Origin: an uncultured Bryobacteraceae bacterium
GTDB taxonomy: Bacteria > Acidobacteriota > Terriglobia > Bryobacterales > Bryobacteraceae
Direction: 5' to 3'
NCBI GenBank assembly: GCA_938027685.1
Contig: CALJAM010000011.1
Span: 248,001 to 312,000 of the forward strand
Length of the DNA: 64,000 nt
Shown: piece after piece, positions 34,807-43,940 of the stretch
How the letters are laid out: the number at the start of each line of letters is the position of its first letter
How positions within the stretch are numbered: position 1 is the stretch's first letter
The notes under the pieces: model-generated
Databases searched by the model: none
The model's input: the letters and a program-made list of their open reading frames with translations, nothing else
What the model was told of the DNA's origin: nothing
Program-made: the position numbers and the translations under genes

Positions 34807-36567
34807 ATGTATCTGAGCCGCCGTGACGTGCTGACGGCTCCGCTAGTGCTTGCCTCCCATGCCGGCGCCGGCGAAGCGCGCCCGAACATCCTCTGGGTGA
34901 TCGCCGAGGACTTCAGCCCCGATCTTGCCTGTTACGGCGCCCGCCTGGTGCAGACGCCCAACCTGGACCGTCTCGCCGCGGAGGGCGTGCGTTTCACTCA
35001 CGCCTTTGTAACGGGGCCCGTCTGTTCGGCTTCGCGCTCCGCCATCGCTACGGGCATGTACCAGACCACGATCGGAGCTCACAACCACCGCAGCCATCGC
35101 GACGACGGTTACCGGCTGCCGGAGGGCGTCGAGGTGTTCACGCGGTATTTACAGCGTGCAGGCTACTATACCGCCAACGTAGTCCCCGTAGCACCGGGCG
35201 TGCGGGGTACGGGGAAGACCGATTTCAACTTCGAGGCTGAGAACGTCTTTGACGGCGACGACTGGCGGGCGCGCCGCAAAGGGCAGCCCTTCTACGCGCA
35301 GGTGAATTTTTCCGAGACGCATCGCGCGTTCCGCCGCTCGCCCGGACGGCCCATCGATCCGAGCCGCGTGGAGCTGCCCCCTTACTACCCGGACCACCCC
35401 TCCATCCGGAAGGACTTCGCGATGTACCTCGAGACCACCCAGAACCTCGATGAGAAGGTGGGCAAGGTGCTGGCGCGTCTCGAGGAGGAAGGGCTTTCGG
35501 AAGACACCATCGTGTTCTTCTTCGGCGATCACGGCCGTCCCATGCCGCGCGGCAAGCAGTTCGTCTACGAAGAGGGCATCCGCATCCCGCTGATCGTGCG
35601 CATTCCGGCGAAGTTCCGCCCGGCCGGCTTCAAGCCCGGCACGGTCTGCGACGATCTGGTGAGCGCCATCGACATCACAGCCAGCACGCTGAAGCTCGCG
35701 GGCATCGAGCCGCCCGCACACATGGAAGGCCGTCCGTTTCCGTGGCTGGGGGGCGAACCTCGCGATCACATCATCGCCGCGCGAGATCGCTGCGACGAAA
35801 CGGTAGACCGTATCCGCTGCGTTCGCACGCGGCGTTACAAGTACATCCGCAACTTCTTCCCCGAACGTCCCTACACGCAACAGAACGTCTATAAGGATGT
35901 CAACTACCCCACTCTGGCGGTGATGCGCAGATTGAAGGAAGAGGGCAAGCTCACAGGCCCGCCGGCGGCGTTCCTCGCCGATCGCCGCCCGCCCGAGGAG
36001 CTCTACGATCTCGAAAGCGACCCCAACGAGGTTCGCAACCTGGCGGGCGATGCGGCTCACCGCAAAACGCTGGAAAGCATGCGGGCGATTCTGGACGACT
36101 GGATCCGCCGGACGGGCGATCGCGGCCAGTTCCCCGAGGATCGCGTTATGCCGTGGGACCGCGATCGCACCGAGGTCGATGGTTGGTGTACGGCCACCGG
36201 CTGTCGCGCCGAGAAGAGAGCGGGCGTGCTCGCCGTCTCCTGTACGGGCAAGAATGCACGTCTCGAACGCGCGTTCGTAGCGCCGGGCGGTCCCATGTCG
36301 CTGGAGTTCCGCGCGCGCGGCCGCGGCGCCTCGGTTACGAATTTCGCCTGGAGCCTGATCACCGACATTCGCAATCCGCGCAACCGGCGCCCCGTCTCCT
36401 TCACGGCCAATGGCGAGTGGCGGGAGTATGCCGTGCCTTTCCATGCTGATGACGATTTGGCCATCTTGACTGTGGAGTTCGGGCCCGAGCCAGGCGAGGT
36501 GGAGTTCGACTGGATCCGGCTGAGACGCGCAAGCGGAGGGCTCCTGCGGAACTGGGATTTCGCCTGA
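34807..36567 (+). CDS. Exported sulfatase with CSASR formylglycine site and C-terminal beta domain
   Basis: Sulfatase of 586 residues starting at ATG 34807 (GGAAG nearby; an in-frame start at 34786 would add seven odd residues). The leader YLSRRDVLTAPLVLASHAG resembles a Tat signal. Metal-binding segment VIAEDFSPDLACYGARL. The modification site is VCSASRSA: Cys73 in C-x-A-S-R, the Ala variant accepted by radical-SAM maturases. FFFGDHGRPMPRGK is the second metal site. After about residue 460 an extra beta-rich domain follows (MSLEFRARGRG to FDWIRLRR), perhaps for carbohydrate binding. It lies 24 bases after the Oar-like receptor. Confidence 0.92.
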   Translation: MYLSRRDVLTAPLVLASHAGAGEARPNILWVIAEDFSPDLACYGARLVQTPNLDRLAAEGVRFTHAFVTGPVCSASRSAIATGMYQTTIGAHNHRSHRDDGYRLPEGVEVFTRYLQRAGYYTANVVPVAPGVRGTGKTDFNFEAENVFDGDDWRARRKGQPFYAQVNFSETHRAFRRSPGRPIDPSRVELPPYYPDHPSIRKDFAMYLETTQNLDEKVGKVLARLEEEGLSEDTIVFFFGDHGRPMPRGKQFVYEEGIRIPLIVRIPAKFRPAGFKPGTVCDDLVSAIDITASTLKLAGIEPPAHMEGRPFPWLGGEPRDHIIAARDRCDETVDRIRCVRTRRYKYIRNFFPERPYTQQNVYKDVNYPTLAVMRRLKEEGKLTGPPAAFLADRRPPEELYDLESDPNEVRNLAGDAAHRKTLESMRAILDDWIRRTGDRGQFPEDRVMPWDRDRTEVDGWCTATGCRAEKRAGVLAVSCTGKNARLERAFVAPGGPMSLEFRARGRGASVTNFAWSLITDIRNPRNRRPVSFTANGEWREYAVPFHADDDLAILTVEFGPEPGEVEFDWIRLRRASGGLLRNWDFA

Positions 36568-36603
36568 CGCCTGATCGATGCAGGCTCGATCCGGGTCGGC
36601 GCG

Positions 36604-37911
36604 TCACTGTCGCTTGCCCAGCAAGCCGATCCTTTTAGCCTCTCGCTCGAGCTCGTCGCGGAAAGCGGGGTGAGCGATCTGAATCAGAGCCTGCGCCCGC
36701 TCGCGTAGCGTCTTGCCGTGCAGGTAGGCGACTCCGTATTCAGTGACCACGTAATGGACGTCGCCTCGGGAGGTGACCACGCCTGCACCGGATCTCAACA
36801 GAGGCACGATCCGCGAGATGGTTCCCTCGCGGGCCGTAGCCTGCAAGGCGATGATCGGCAGGCCGCCCTTCGATCGCGCCGCGCCGCGGATGAAATCGAC
36901 CTGCCCCCCGATGCCGCTGTAGGGTAGGGGACCGATGGAATCGGCGCAGACCTGTCCGGTGAGGTCCACCTCGATCGCCGAGTTGATCGCCACCATGCGG
37001 TCGTTCTGTGCGATCACGAAAGGGTCGTTGCAGTACGAGGTGGGGTGGAACTCGAAGATGGGATTGTCGTGGATGAACTCGAAGAGGCGTTTCGTGCCGA
37101 GCACGAAGCCGGCGATGACCTTGTTGGGGTGCAGTGTCTTCTTCTCGTTGTTGATCACGCCGGCCTGGATCAGGTCGATGACGCCGTCGGAAACCATTTC
37201 GCTATGAACGCCGAGATCCTTGTGATCCTTGAGGGCGGCGAGGACGGCGTCGGGAATCTCGCCGATGCCGGTTTGGAGCGTGGCGCCGTCGGGGATGAGG
37301 CTGGCGACGTGGCGAGCGATGCGGTGATGGATTTCGGTGGGTTCGGATTTGCGGTATTCGGGCAGCGGGCGCGAAGTCTCGACGATGGCTTCCACCTTGC
37401 TCACGTGGATGAAAGCGTCGCCGAGCGTGCGCGGGCACTGATCGTTCACCTGCACTATGACGTGCCGTGCGCACTGCGCGGCCGTGAGAGCGATGTCGAC
37501 GCCTACACCGAGGCTCAAGTAGCCGTAGTCGTCGGGCGGCGAGCACTGGATGAGCGCCACATCCAGGGGCATGGCGCCGGTGCGGAACAGATTCTCGATT
37601 TCGTGCAGGAAGATGGGAATGTAGTCGGCCCGTCCTTCATGCACCGCCTGGCGGACGTTGGCGCCGATGAAGAAAGCCACGTGGCGGAAGATGCCTTCGT
37701 ACTGGGGCAACGTGTAATCGGCGTTGCCCATCGTAGTCAGGTGGACGATTTCTACGTCGCGCAGCTCGGGCGCGCGACGGAGCAGGGCCTCCACGAGCTC
37801 TTCCGGTTCGGCGCAACCGCCGTGGATATGGATGCGATGCCCTGATTTGACGACCTCCAGGGCGCGGTCGGCCGTGGTGACCTTGGCCCGGTACTGTTCG
37901 ATCCATCTCAC
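36604..37911 (-). CDS. Acetyl-CoA hydrolase/4-hydroxybutyrate-type CoA-transferase
   Basis: Family I CoA-transferase of 435 residues. It moves CoA between an acyl-CoA and a carboxylate such as acetate, butyrate or 4-hydroxybutyrate. Family text includes IQCSPPDDYGYLSLGVGVDI, LQTGIGEIPDAVL, and VHSEMVSDG with the probable catalytic Glu. The end (HYVVTEYGVAYLHGKTLRERAQALI) is typical. Its ATG overlaps the stop of alanine dehydrogenase by 4 bases, so it is the last gene of a cydA-cydB-ald-CoA-transferase unit. Acyl specificity cannot be told from sequence. Confidence 0.88.
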   Translation of the reverse strand: MRWIEQYRAKVTTADRALEVVKSGHRIHIHGGCAEPEELVEALLRRAPELRDVEIVHLTTMGNADYTLPQYEGIFRHVAFFIGANVRQAVHEGRADYIPIFLHEIENLFRTGAMPLDVALIQCSPPDDYGYLSLGVGVDIALTAAQCARHVIVQVNDQCPRTLGDAFIHVSKVEAIVETSRPLPEYRKSEPTEIHHRIARHVASLIPDGATLQTGIGEIPDAVLAALKDHKDLGVHSEMVSDGVIDLIQAGVINNEKKTLHPNKVIAGFVLGTKRLFEFIHDNPIFEFHPTSYCNDPFVIAQNDRMVAINSAIEVDLTGQVCADSIGPLPYSGIGGQVDFIRGAARSKGGLPIIALQATAREGTISRIVPLLRSGAGVVTSRGDVHYVVTEYGVAYLHGKTLRERAQALIQIAHPAFRDELEREAKRIGLLGKRQ

Positions 37912-39056
37912 GGCCGGTCCCCCATACCCTCCGCCTGCTCTGCCCCGAGCAAGGTCCTCAGTTCATGGCAGGGCACATTCCAGGCCGCGGCGAGCCTAGG
38001 CTGCACGCAGGCGCCCCGGTAGAGATAAACGCCGCGCGCCAGGGCGCTGGAGGTGCGCAGCGCCTCCTCGATGCCGCGATCGGCCAGCAGCAGCACGTAG
38101 GGCATGAGAGCCTGTGCAATGGCGATGGAGGCGGAACGTCCCATGTCCGCGGTCATGTTGGGCACGCAGTAATGTACGATGCCGCGATAAACAAAGGTGG
38201 GCTCGGCGATCGTGGTTGGGCGGCTGGTTTCTACGCAACCGCCCTGGTCGATGGCAACGTCGATGATGACCGAACCGGGCTGCATCCGCTCGACCATCTC
38301 GCGCGTGACTACGTGGGGCGTACGCGCTCCGGCCACCAACACGGCGCCGATCAGCACATCGGCGCCGGCGACGGCGGCTGCCACCGTCTCAGGATCGGCC
38401 AGTGCCGTGGCCACGTGGGGGACATGCTCGACCAGCCGGCGCAGCTTTTCCGGATCAATATCCAGCGCGGTCACGCGCGCCCCGGCCGCCACCGCGGCGC
38501 GGGCCGCCCAGGTGCCTACCGTACCGGCTCCCAGGATCACCACGTGGGCCGGCGGCACGCCCGGACTGCCGCCCAAGAGGATGCCACGGCCTCCCGAGGA
38601 TGATCGCAGCAGATGCGTGGCCAATGGGATGGCCATCTGTCCCGCAATCTCGCTCGGCGCCGCGAGCACGGGCAGGCGGCCGTCGTCGGTCTCAATGATC
38701 TCGCAGCCAATGGCGGTGATGCTGCGTTCCACCAGGCGCTGGAAAAGCTGGGCGCCGGCCACCGCCATGTGATAAAAAGCCATGATCGCGCAGCCGGGGT
38801 GCGCTTCGTCTACTTCCTCCAGTCTCGGCGTGGATATCTTCACGACTAGGTCCGACCGGTGAATGACCTCCGCAGCCGAGTAGGCCAAGGAGGCGCCCGC
38901 GCGCGTGAACTCGTCGTCATTGAACATGGCGCCGTTGCCGGCCCCGCGCTCGACCCAAACCCTGTGGCCCCGGCCGCAGAGCTGGCGCACCACAGCGGGC
39001 GTGAGCGCCACCCTGCGGTCGCCAGGATTGCGTTCCTGCAAGACCCCGATGTTCAC
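37908..39056 (-). CDS. ald: Alanine dehydrogenase
   Basis: NAD-dependent L-alanine dehydrogenase of 382 residues, interconverting alanine with pyruvate, ammonia and NADH. The N-terminal domain has ERNPGDRRVALTPA and AFYHMAV; the NAD domain has VVILGAGTVGTWAARAA. The later IIDVAIDQGGCVETSRPTTI and VPNMTADMGRSASIAIAQAL are characteristic. It begins 7 bases after cydB and overlaps the CoA-transferase start. In this setting the reductive direction (NADH reoxidation under low oxygen) is plausible, as reported for Ald in mycobacteria; inference only. Confidence 0.92.
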   Translation of the reverse strand: MNIGVLQERNPGDRRVALTPAVVRQLCGRGHRVWVERGAGNGAMFNDDEFTRAGASLAYSAAEVIHRSDLVVKISTPRLEEVDEAHPGCAIMAFYHMAVAGAQLFQRLVERSITAIGCEIIETDDGRLPVLAAPSEIAGQMAIPLATHLLRSSSGGRGILLGGSPGVPPAHVVILGAGTVGTWAARAAVAAGARVTALDIDPEKLRRLVEHVPHVATALADPETVAAAVAGADVLIGAVLVAGARTPHVVTREMVERMQPGSVIIDVAIDQGGCVETSRPTTIAEPTFVYRGIVHYCVPNMTADMGRSASIAIAQALMPYVLLLADRGIEEALRTSSALARGVYLYRGACVQPRLAAAWNVPCHELRTLLGAEQAEGMGDRP

Positions 39057-39062
39057 GGCTTC

Positions 39063-40103
<1,041 letters not shown>

Positions 40104-40114
40104 CGCTACCCTCC

Positions 40115-41464
40115 TCAGTCTGCATTCGGCCGTGCGGCCGGCTCCGGGCCGTGGTCGATTTCGCGGTAGCTCAGATACAGGAACAGGATACTGAGCAGGG
40201 CGTACATGCCCATGAAACCGATCAGGGTAAACAGCGTGTTGCCTGAAGAAACGTTAAAGGAAGCGCCCTCGCTGGTCCGCATCACGCCGTAGATCAACCA
40301 CGGCTGACGTCCCATCTCTGCCGTCATCCAGCCAGCCGTATTCGCAATGAAGGGGAACGGCGCCATCAGCAGCAGGACCCAGAGCCAACGTCGGCTTTCG
40401 AACAGGCGGCCACGGCGCAACTTATAGAACGAGACGAGCGAGACCGCGATAAAGATGGTGCCCAGTCCCACCATGATGTGGTAGGCGTAATACAGCAGCG
40501 GAATCTGGTCAGGCCACTGATCGCGCGGGAAAGCATCCAGACCCTTGACCTCGGCCGTCCAGCGCCGGTAGGTCAGGAAGCTGAGCATTCGCGGCACGAG
40601 CAAGGGATTGTCCAGACGCATCTTCTCCATGTCGGGCTGGCCCAAGATGGCGATGGGCGCGCCCTCCATGGTCTCGAACAATCCTTCCATGGCGGCCAGC
40701 GTCACGGGCTGGTGTCGCGCGACGTTGCGGACCTGCATGTCGCCCGTGGGGAACAGCATGAGGATGCTGGCGATTCCCGCGGCGATGACACCCGACCGCA
40801 CGAACGTCCGGCCGTACTCGACGTGCTTGCCGGTAAGTAGGTAAAAGGCTCCGATCGAAGCCATCACGAAGCCTGCCGTAACCACGGTGCCGAATTGGTT
40901 GTGCAGAAACATCCAACCCAGCCAGGGATTCAGCAGCAGCGACCACAGGCTGTCCAGATGCAGATCGCCACCGGGCTGAATGGTGTAACCCACCGGATGT
41001 TGCATCCAGGCATTCGTGGCGAGGATGAAGTAGGCTGAAAGCCAGGTGCCCAACCACAGTAGCAGCGAAACGGCCCAGTGCGCTTTGCGCGAGAGCCGCT
41101 TCTCTCCGAAGAGCAGCAAGCCGACAAAGGTGGATTCGAGGAAGAACGCGAACACGCCTTCCATGGCCAGCGTCTGGCCGATCACGCCCCCGGCTGCCTT
41201 GGCAAAGCGAGACCAGTTGGTGCCGAACTGGAACTCCATGGGGATGCCGGTGACGACGCCCATGGCAAAGGTGATCGCAAAGATGCGGATCCAGAAGCGG
41301 GCCGCGCGGTCGTAATGCTCACGGCCCGTGCGCAGCCCCAGGGTTTTCAGGATGAAGATCAGCAGCGCCAAGCCCATGGAGAACTGCGCGAAAACGTAAT
41401 GGAACGTGATCGTGAAGGCGAAATGAAAACGGTGCAGCCCCAGCGCGCTTTCCATGCCGTACAT
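40115..41464 (-). CDS. cydA: Cytochrome bd quinol oxidase subunit I
   Basis: Heme-bearing subunit of 449 residues with about nine helices. His22 (FTITFHYVFAQFS) corresponds to the high-spin heme ligand His19 of E. coli, His188 (WMFLHNQFGTVVTAG) to His186, Glu102 and Glu110 (MEGVFAFFLEST) to Glu99/Glu107, and the Met in AEMGRQPW to Met393. The length is shorter than E. coli CydA (522), consistent with a short Q-loop as in cyanide-insensitive-type oxidases. First gene of the cydAB-ald-CoA-transferase unit; 45 bases separate it from the upstream isomerase-like gene. Confidence 0.95.
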   Translation of the reverse strand: MYGMESALGLHRFHFAFTITFHYVFAQFSMGLALLIFILKTLGLRTGREHYDRAARFWIRIFAITFAMGVVTGIPMEFQFGTNWSRFAKAAGGVIGQTLAMEGVFAFFLESTFVGLLLFGEKRLSRKAHWAVSLLLWLGTWLSAYFILATNAWMQHPVGYTIQPGGDLHLDSLWSLLLNPWLGWMFLHNQFGTVVTAGFVMASIGAFYLLTGKHVEYGRTFVRSGVIAAGIASILMLFPTGDMQVRNVARHQPVTLAAMEGLFETMEGAPIAILGQPDMEKMRLDNPLLVPRMLSFLTYRRWTAEVKGLDAFPRDQWPDQIPLLYYAYHIMVGLGTIFIAVSLVSFYKLRRGRLFESRRWLWVLLLMAPFPFIANTAGWMTAEMGRQPWLIYGVMRTSEGASFNVSSGNTLFTLIGFMGMYALLSILFLYLSYREIDHGPEPAARPNAD

Positions 41465-41509
41465 TCTTAGCCATTCGCCTGGGCGGATGCAACCGCGGAC
41501 CGCAGTTCG

Positions 41510-43009
41510 TTAAAGACGCTCGCAGGTTTCCCAACGGACGCCGATCCTGGGAGCCGCGTAGCCCGCCTCTTGTAACCAGTCGCCGTATGCCATCACCCAG
41601 TGCGAGTCCCGCACTTCATCCAGCAACCGCCGCCAGTCGCCCTCGATGCGCACGTCCTGCTGAGAGCGGCAGATCTCATAGAAAGGATTGGCCTCGACTG
41701 TGCCACGCATGCCTACCCAACGGCCAGTCGCGTACTCAGGGTTGAGGAACGTGACGCGCCGACCGAGCGGCATCTCGACTTTGGGCGCAGCGCCGTAATC
41801 GCTTTCGTAATGCGTGAGAATCCGCGCGGGCTCGTACCGCACGCCGTTCATGCGCCGCGGCGCCGTGCAATGCGCGCAGGTGACCAGGCCGCCGTGCGGG
41901 AAGGTCGAGTTGTGCAGGAAGACGGGCGCTCGCGCGATACGCCACAGCAGGATGCAGGCGGGGATGATCACGAAGTCGGATTCGCAAAGCGCCAGGCGGC
42001 CCTCGTCGTTGAGCAGGCTCAACGTCAGACAGGCGGTGGTCTCGGCGATGGGCAGGATCGTTCCCATGCAGCCGGCGATGGTCAGGATGGAGGCATCGTG
42101 CTCGCGCAGCAACTCGCGGAACAGACCGTAAAGAATGAACGCGTTGATCACGAACCGACGCTCGGTTTCCAGCTTGGTCTCCGGCAGACGCAGGTAGCGG
42201 TCGGTCCAGGCGGTCGCCTGGGCGATTTTTCGGGCGTCGCTGAGGGCTGCCCGAACGCGAGGGGCGAATTCCTCGTAACCGACTTCGACGATGTCGAGCC
42301 GGAAGCGTTCGCGGGCCACCTGGGGCGCCTCCGGCGCGTATTTGCCGCGCGCTCCGCCGAGCGCGACCACGCGGGCGCCAAGAAAGTTTCGCACTGCCGT
42401 CAGGGCCCTCAGCCTCCATTCGAGCTCGCCCAGCTCGTCGACCACCACGTCTTCGACGGACAAGGGTGGCGCGCCCGACCTGCGCGGGTCGGTGCGCTTG
42501 CGCAGGTAGCGCGTGCTCAGAGCCTCGTACCAATAGTAGAGCGGCCCGGAACGCCGGCGAACGAAAATGACTCCGTCGCCCTGCGTGGGCATCAGAGCGC
42601 GAAGCATCTCACCTGAGCCGGTGGCTGGGTAGATGAGCCGTACGGCTTCGGGGGTTTGCGGCAAGGCTGCGGCTGCCTCCACGGTGGAGACCCGTACGAC
42701 CGGTGCGATCTCCAGCGGGAAGGAGGCCCGTGCGGCCAGGGTCTTCAGCTCCTGCTCGATCCGGCTCGCTTCGGCTGCCGCGCTCTCTTCGCTTTGCACG
42801 CCGCCCCAGGACTTCCATGAGGCCGCCTCCCGTCGCACCGGCACGCGGTACATCAGCACCGGCTCGATGCGGAGCGGCTTGCCTCCAGGCTCGTACGGAC
42901 GCTCGGGATTCCACAGGTCATCCCGCCACGCAACCTGCGCCGTCGGCGGGAGCGCGGCGGCCGCCGCGCTGAGAAGAAATTGCCTTCGACTGGGTGCTCC
43001 GCAGCACAT
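41510..43009 (-). CDS. Exported sugar-isomerase-like protein (fucose/arabinose isomerase fold)
   Basis: Protein of 499 residues resembling the L-fucose/L-arabinose isomerase superfamily. ATG 43009 follows AGGAG; the leader CCGAPSRRQFLLSAAAAALPP is Tat-like. The middle holds ILTIAGCMGTILPIAETTACLTLSLLNDEG and the metal-site-like ESDFVIIP and HCTAPRRMNG segments that occur in this superfamily. A true cytoplasmic isomerase would not carry a signal, so an exported, perhaps altered activity is inferred. The long in-frame extension to 43078 is rejected as start because it has no ribosome site. Confidence 0.65.
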   Translation of the reverse strand: MCCGAPSRRQFLLSAAAAALPPTAQVAWRDDLWNPERPYEPGGKPLRIEPVLMYRVPVRREAASWKSWGGVQSEESAAAEASRIEQELKTLAARASFPLEIAPVVRVSTVEAAAALPQTPEAVRLIYPATGSGEMLRALMPTQGDGVIFVRRRSGPLYYWYEALSTRYLRKRTDPRRSGAPPLSVEDVVVDELGELEWRLRALTAVRNFLGARVVALGGARGKYAPEAPQVARERFRLDIVEVGYEEFAPRVRAALSDARKIAQATAWTDRYLRLPETKLETERRFVINAFILYGLFRELLREHDASILTIAGCMGTILPIAETTACLTLSLLNDEGRLALCESDFVIIPACILLWRIARAPVFLHNSTFPHGGLVTCAHCTAPRRMNGVRYEPARILTHYESDYGAAPKVEMPLGRRVTFLNPEYATGRWVGMRGTVEANPFYEICRSQQDVRIEGDWRRLLDEVRDSHWVMAYGDWLQEAGYAAPRIGVRWETCERL

Positions 43010-43074
43010 GGCGTCTCCTGCGCCCGCTTGCGGCGGGCCGCAGGCCATCATAGCGCCCTTCACACGGAGCCGGT

Positions 43075-43479
43075 TCACCAGTCGGCGTAAGGCGTGCCGT
43101 CGAGAGCGATCTTGTCCGAGCCGCTGCGCACGTCGAAGATGCCCGGTTCGGACTGGTTCACACTGGTGAGGGCGTCCTCCATGATGATCTTCCAGGTCCG
43201 GTTAGACCCGGTCATGGGATCCACCGGGATCTGCCGCAGATAACCGGCAGTGACAAGGTCCTCGAGGGTCTGAGGCGCCTTTCCCTTGTCGTAGGTGTAC
43301 TCGTCGATCACGGTGCGCAGCGTGAACAGATTCTGGCGCAACACGCTTTCCTTGGCGGCGATGATGGATTTCTGGTAGAGGGGCACGGCGATCGAGACCA
43401 GCAGCGAGATGATCGCCATCACGATCATCAGCTCGATGAGCGTGAAGCCGGCGTCACCACTCCGAGTACGGCGTGCCAT
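43075..43479 (-). CDS. Type II secretion/type IV pilus pseudopilin (GspG-like)
   Basis: Pseudopilin of 134 residues. ATG 43479 with GGAGAG upstream starts a short basic leader ending in G, cleaved before FTLIELMIVMAIISLLVSIA by prepilin peptidase. The hydrophobic helix is followed by YQKSIIAAKESVLRQNLFTLR and the compact C-terminal domain ending GIFDVRSGSDKIALDGTPYADW, as in GspG major pseudopilins. Its start overlaps the end of the upstream pseudopilin by 26 bases. Part of the secretin/pseudopilin unit. Confidence 0.88.
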   Translation of the reverse strand: MARRTRSGDAGFTLIELMIVMAIISLLVSIAVPLYQKSIIAAKESVLRQNLFTLRTVIDEYTYDKGKAPQTLEDLVTAGYLRQIPVDPMTGSNRTWKIIMEDALTSVNQSEPGIFDVRSGSDKIALDGTPYADW

Positions 43480-43915
43480 CGGCAGCTCTCTCCGTGCTCT
43501 TGGTGTAGACGTCGAAGACGTTCTGACCTCCCCAGCTGGTCGAATTGGGGTCGTCCTGGATGCTGCGCAGACCCCAATCATAGGAATTCGTCATGGGATC
43601 CTTGGGGATGCGGCGCAGGAAGCGGATCTTTTTGTCCACCGTACCGGCCAGCCGGACGCCTTCGACCAGGACCTCGAGCCTCTCGGGATAACACTCGGTC
43701 CCCAGCTTGGGTGGCCCGAGCAGCTGCTGGTCGCAGTAGTCCTTGTACTTGTCGATGGCCGCCCGGATCTCGCGCAACGCCCAGCGCAGTTCGCGCTCCT
43801 TCTCGCGCCGCACCTTCGCCCGCGCCAGGGGCACCGCCATGGCCGCCAACAGCGACATGATGGTGAACGCAACGATCAGCTCGACGAGGGTCAGCCCACG
43901 CTCGTTGCCTCGCAT
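43454..43915 (-). CDS. Second pseudopilin (GspG-like)
   Basis: Pseudopilin of 153 residues with a very short leader (MRGNERG) before LTLVELIVAFTIMSLLAAMA; here Leu replaces the usual Phe at +1 and Glu at +5 is kept. The soluble part shares the end DGTPYSEW with the neighbouring pseudopilin (DGTPYADW), so the two are tandem paralogues, and has a possible disulfide pair (Cys in KDYCDQQ and GTECYPE). It follows the secretin gene by 25 bases. No assembly ATPase or platform protein is in the window. Confidence 0.85.
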   Translation of the reverse strand: MRGNERGLTLVELIVAFTIMSLLAAMAVPLARAKVRREKERELRWALREIRAAIDKYKDYCDQQLLGPPKLGTECYPERLEVLVEGVRLAGTVDKKIRFLRRIPKDPMTNSYDWGLRSIQDDPNSTSWGGQNVFDVYTKSTERAADGTPYSEW

Positions 43916-43940
43916 GTCGGCTTTCTCCCCTCCCTGCTCC

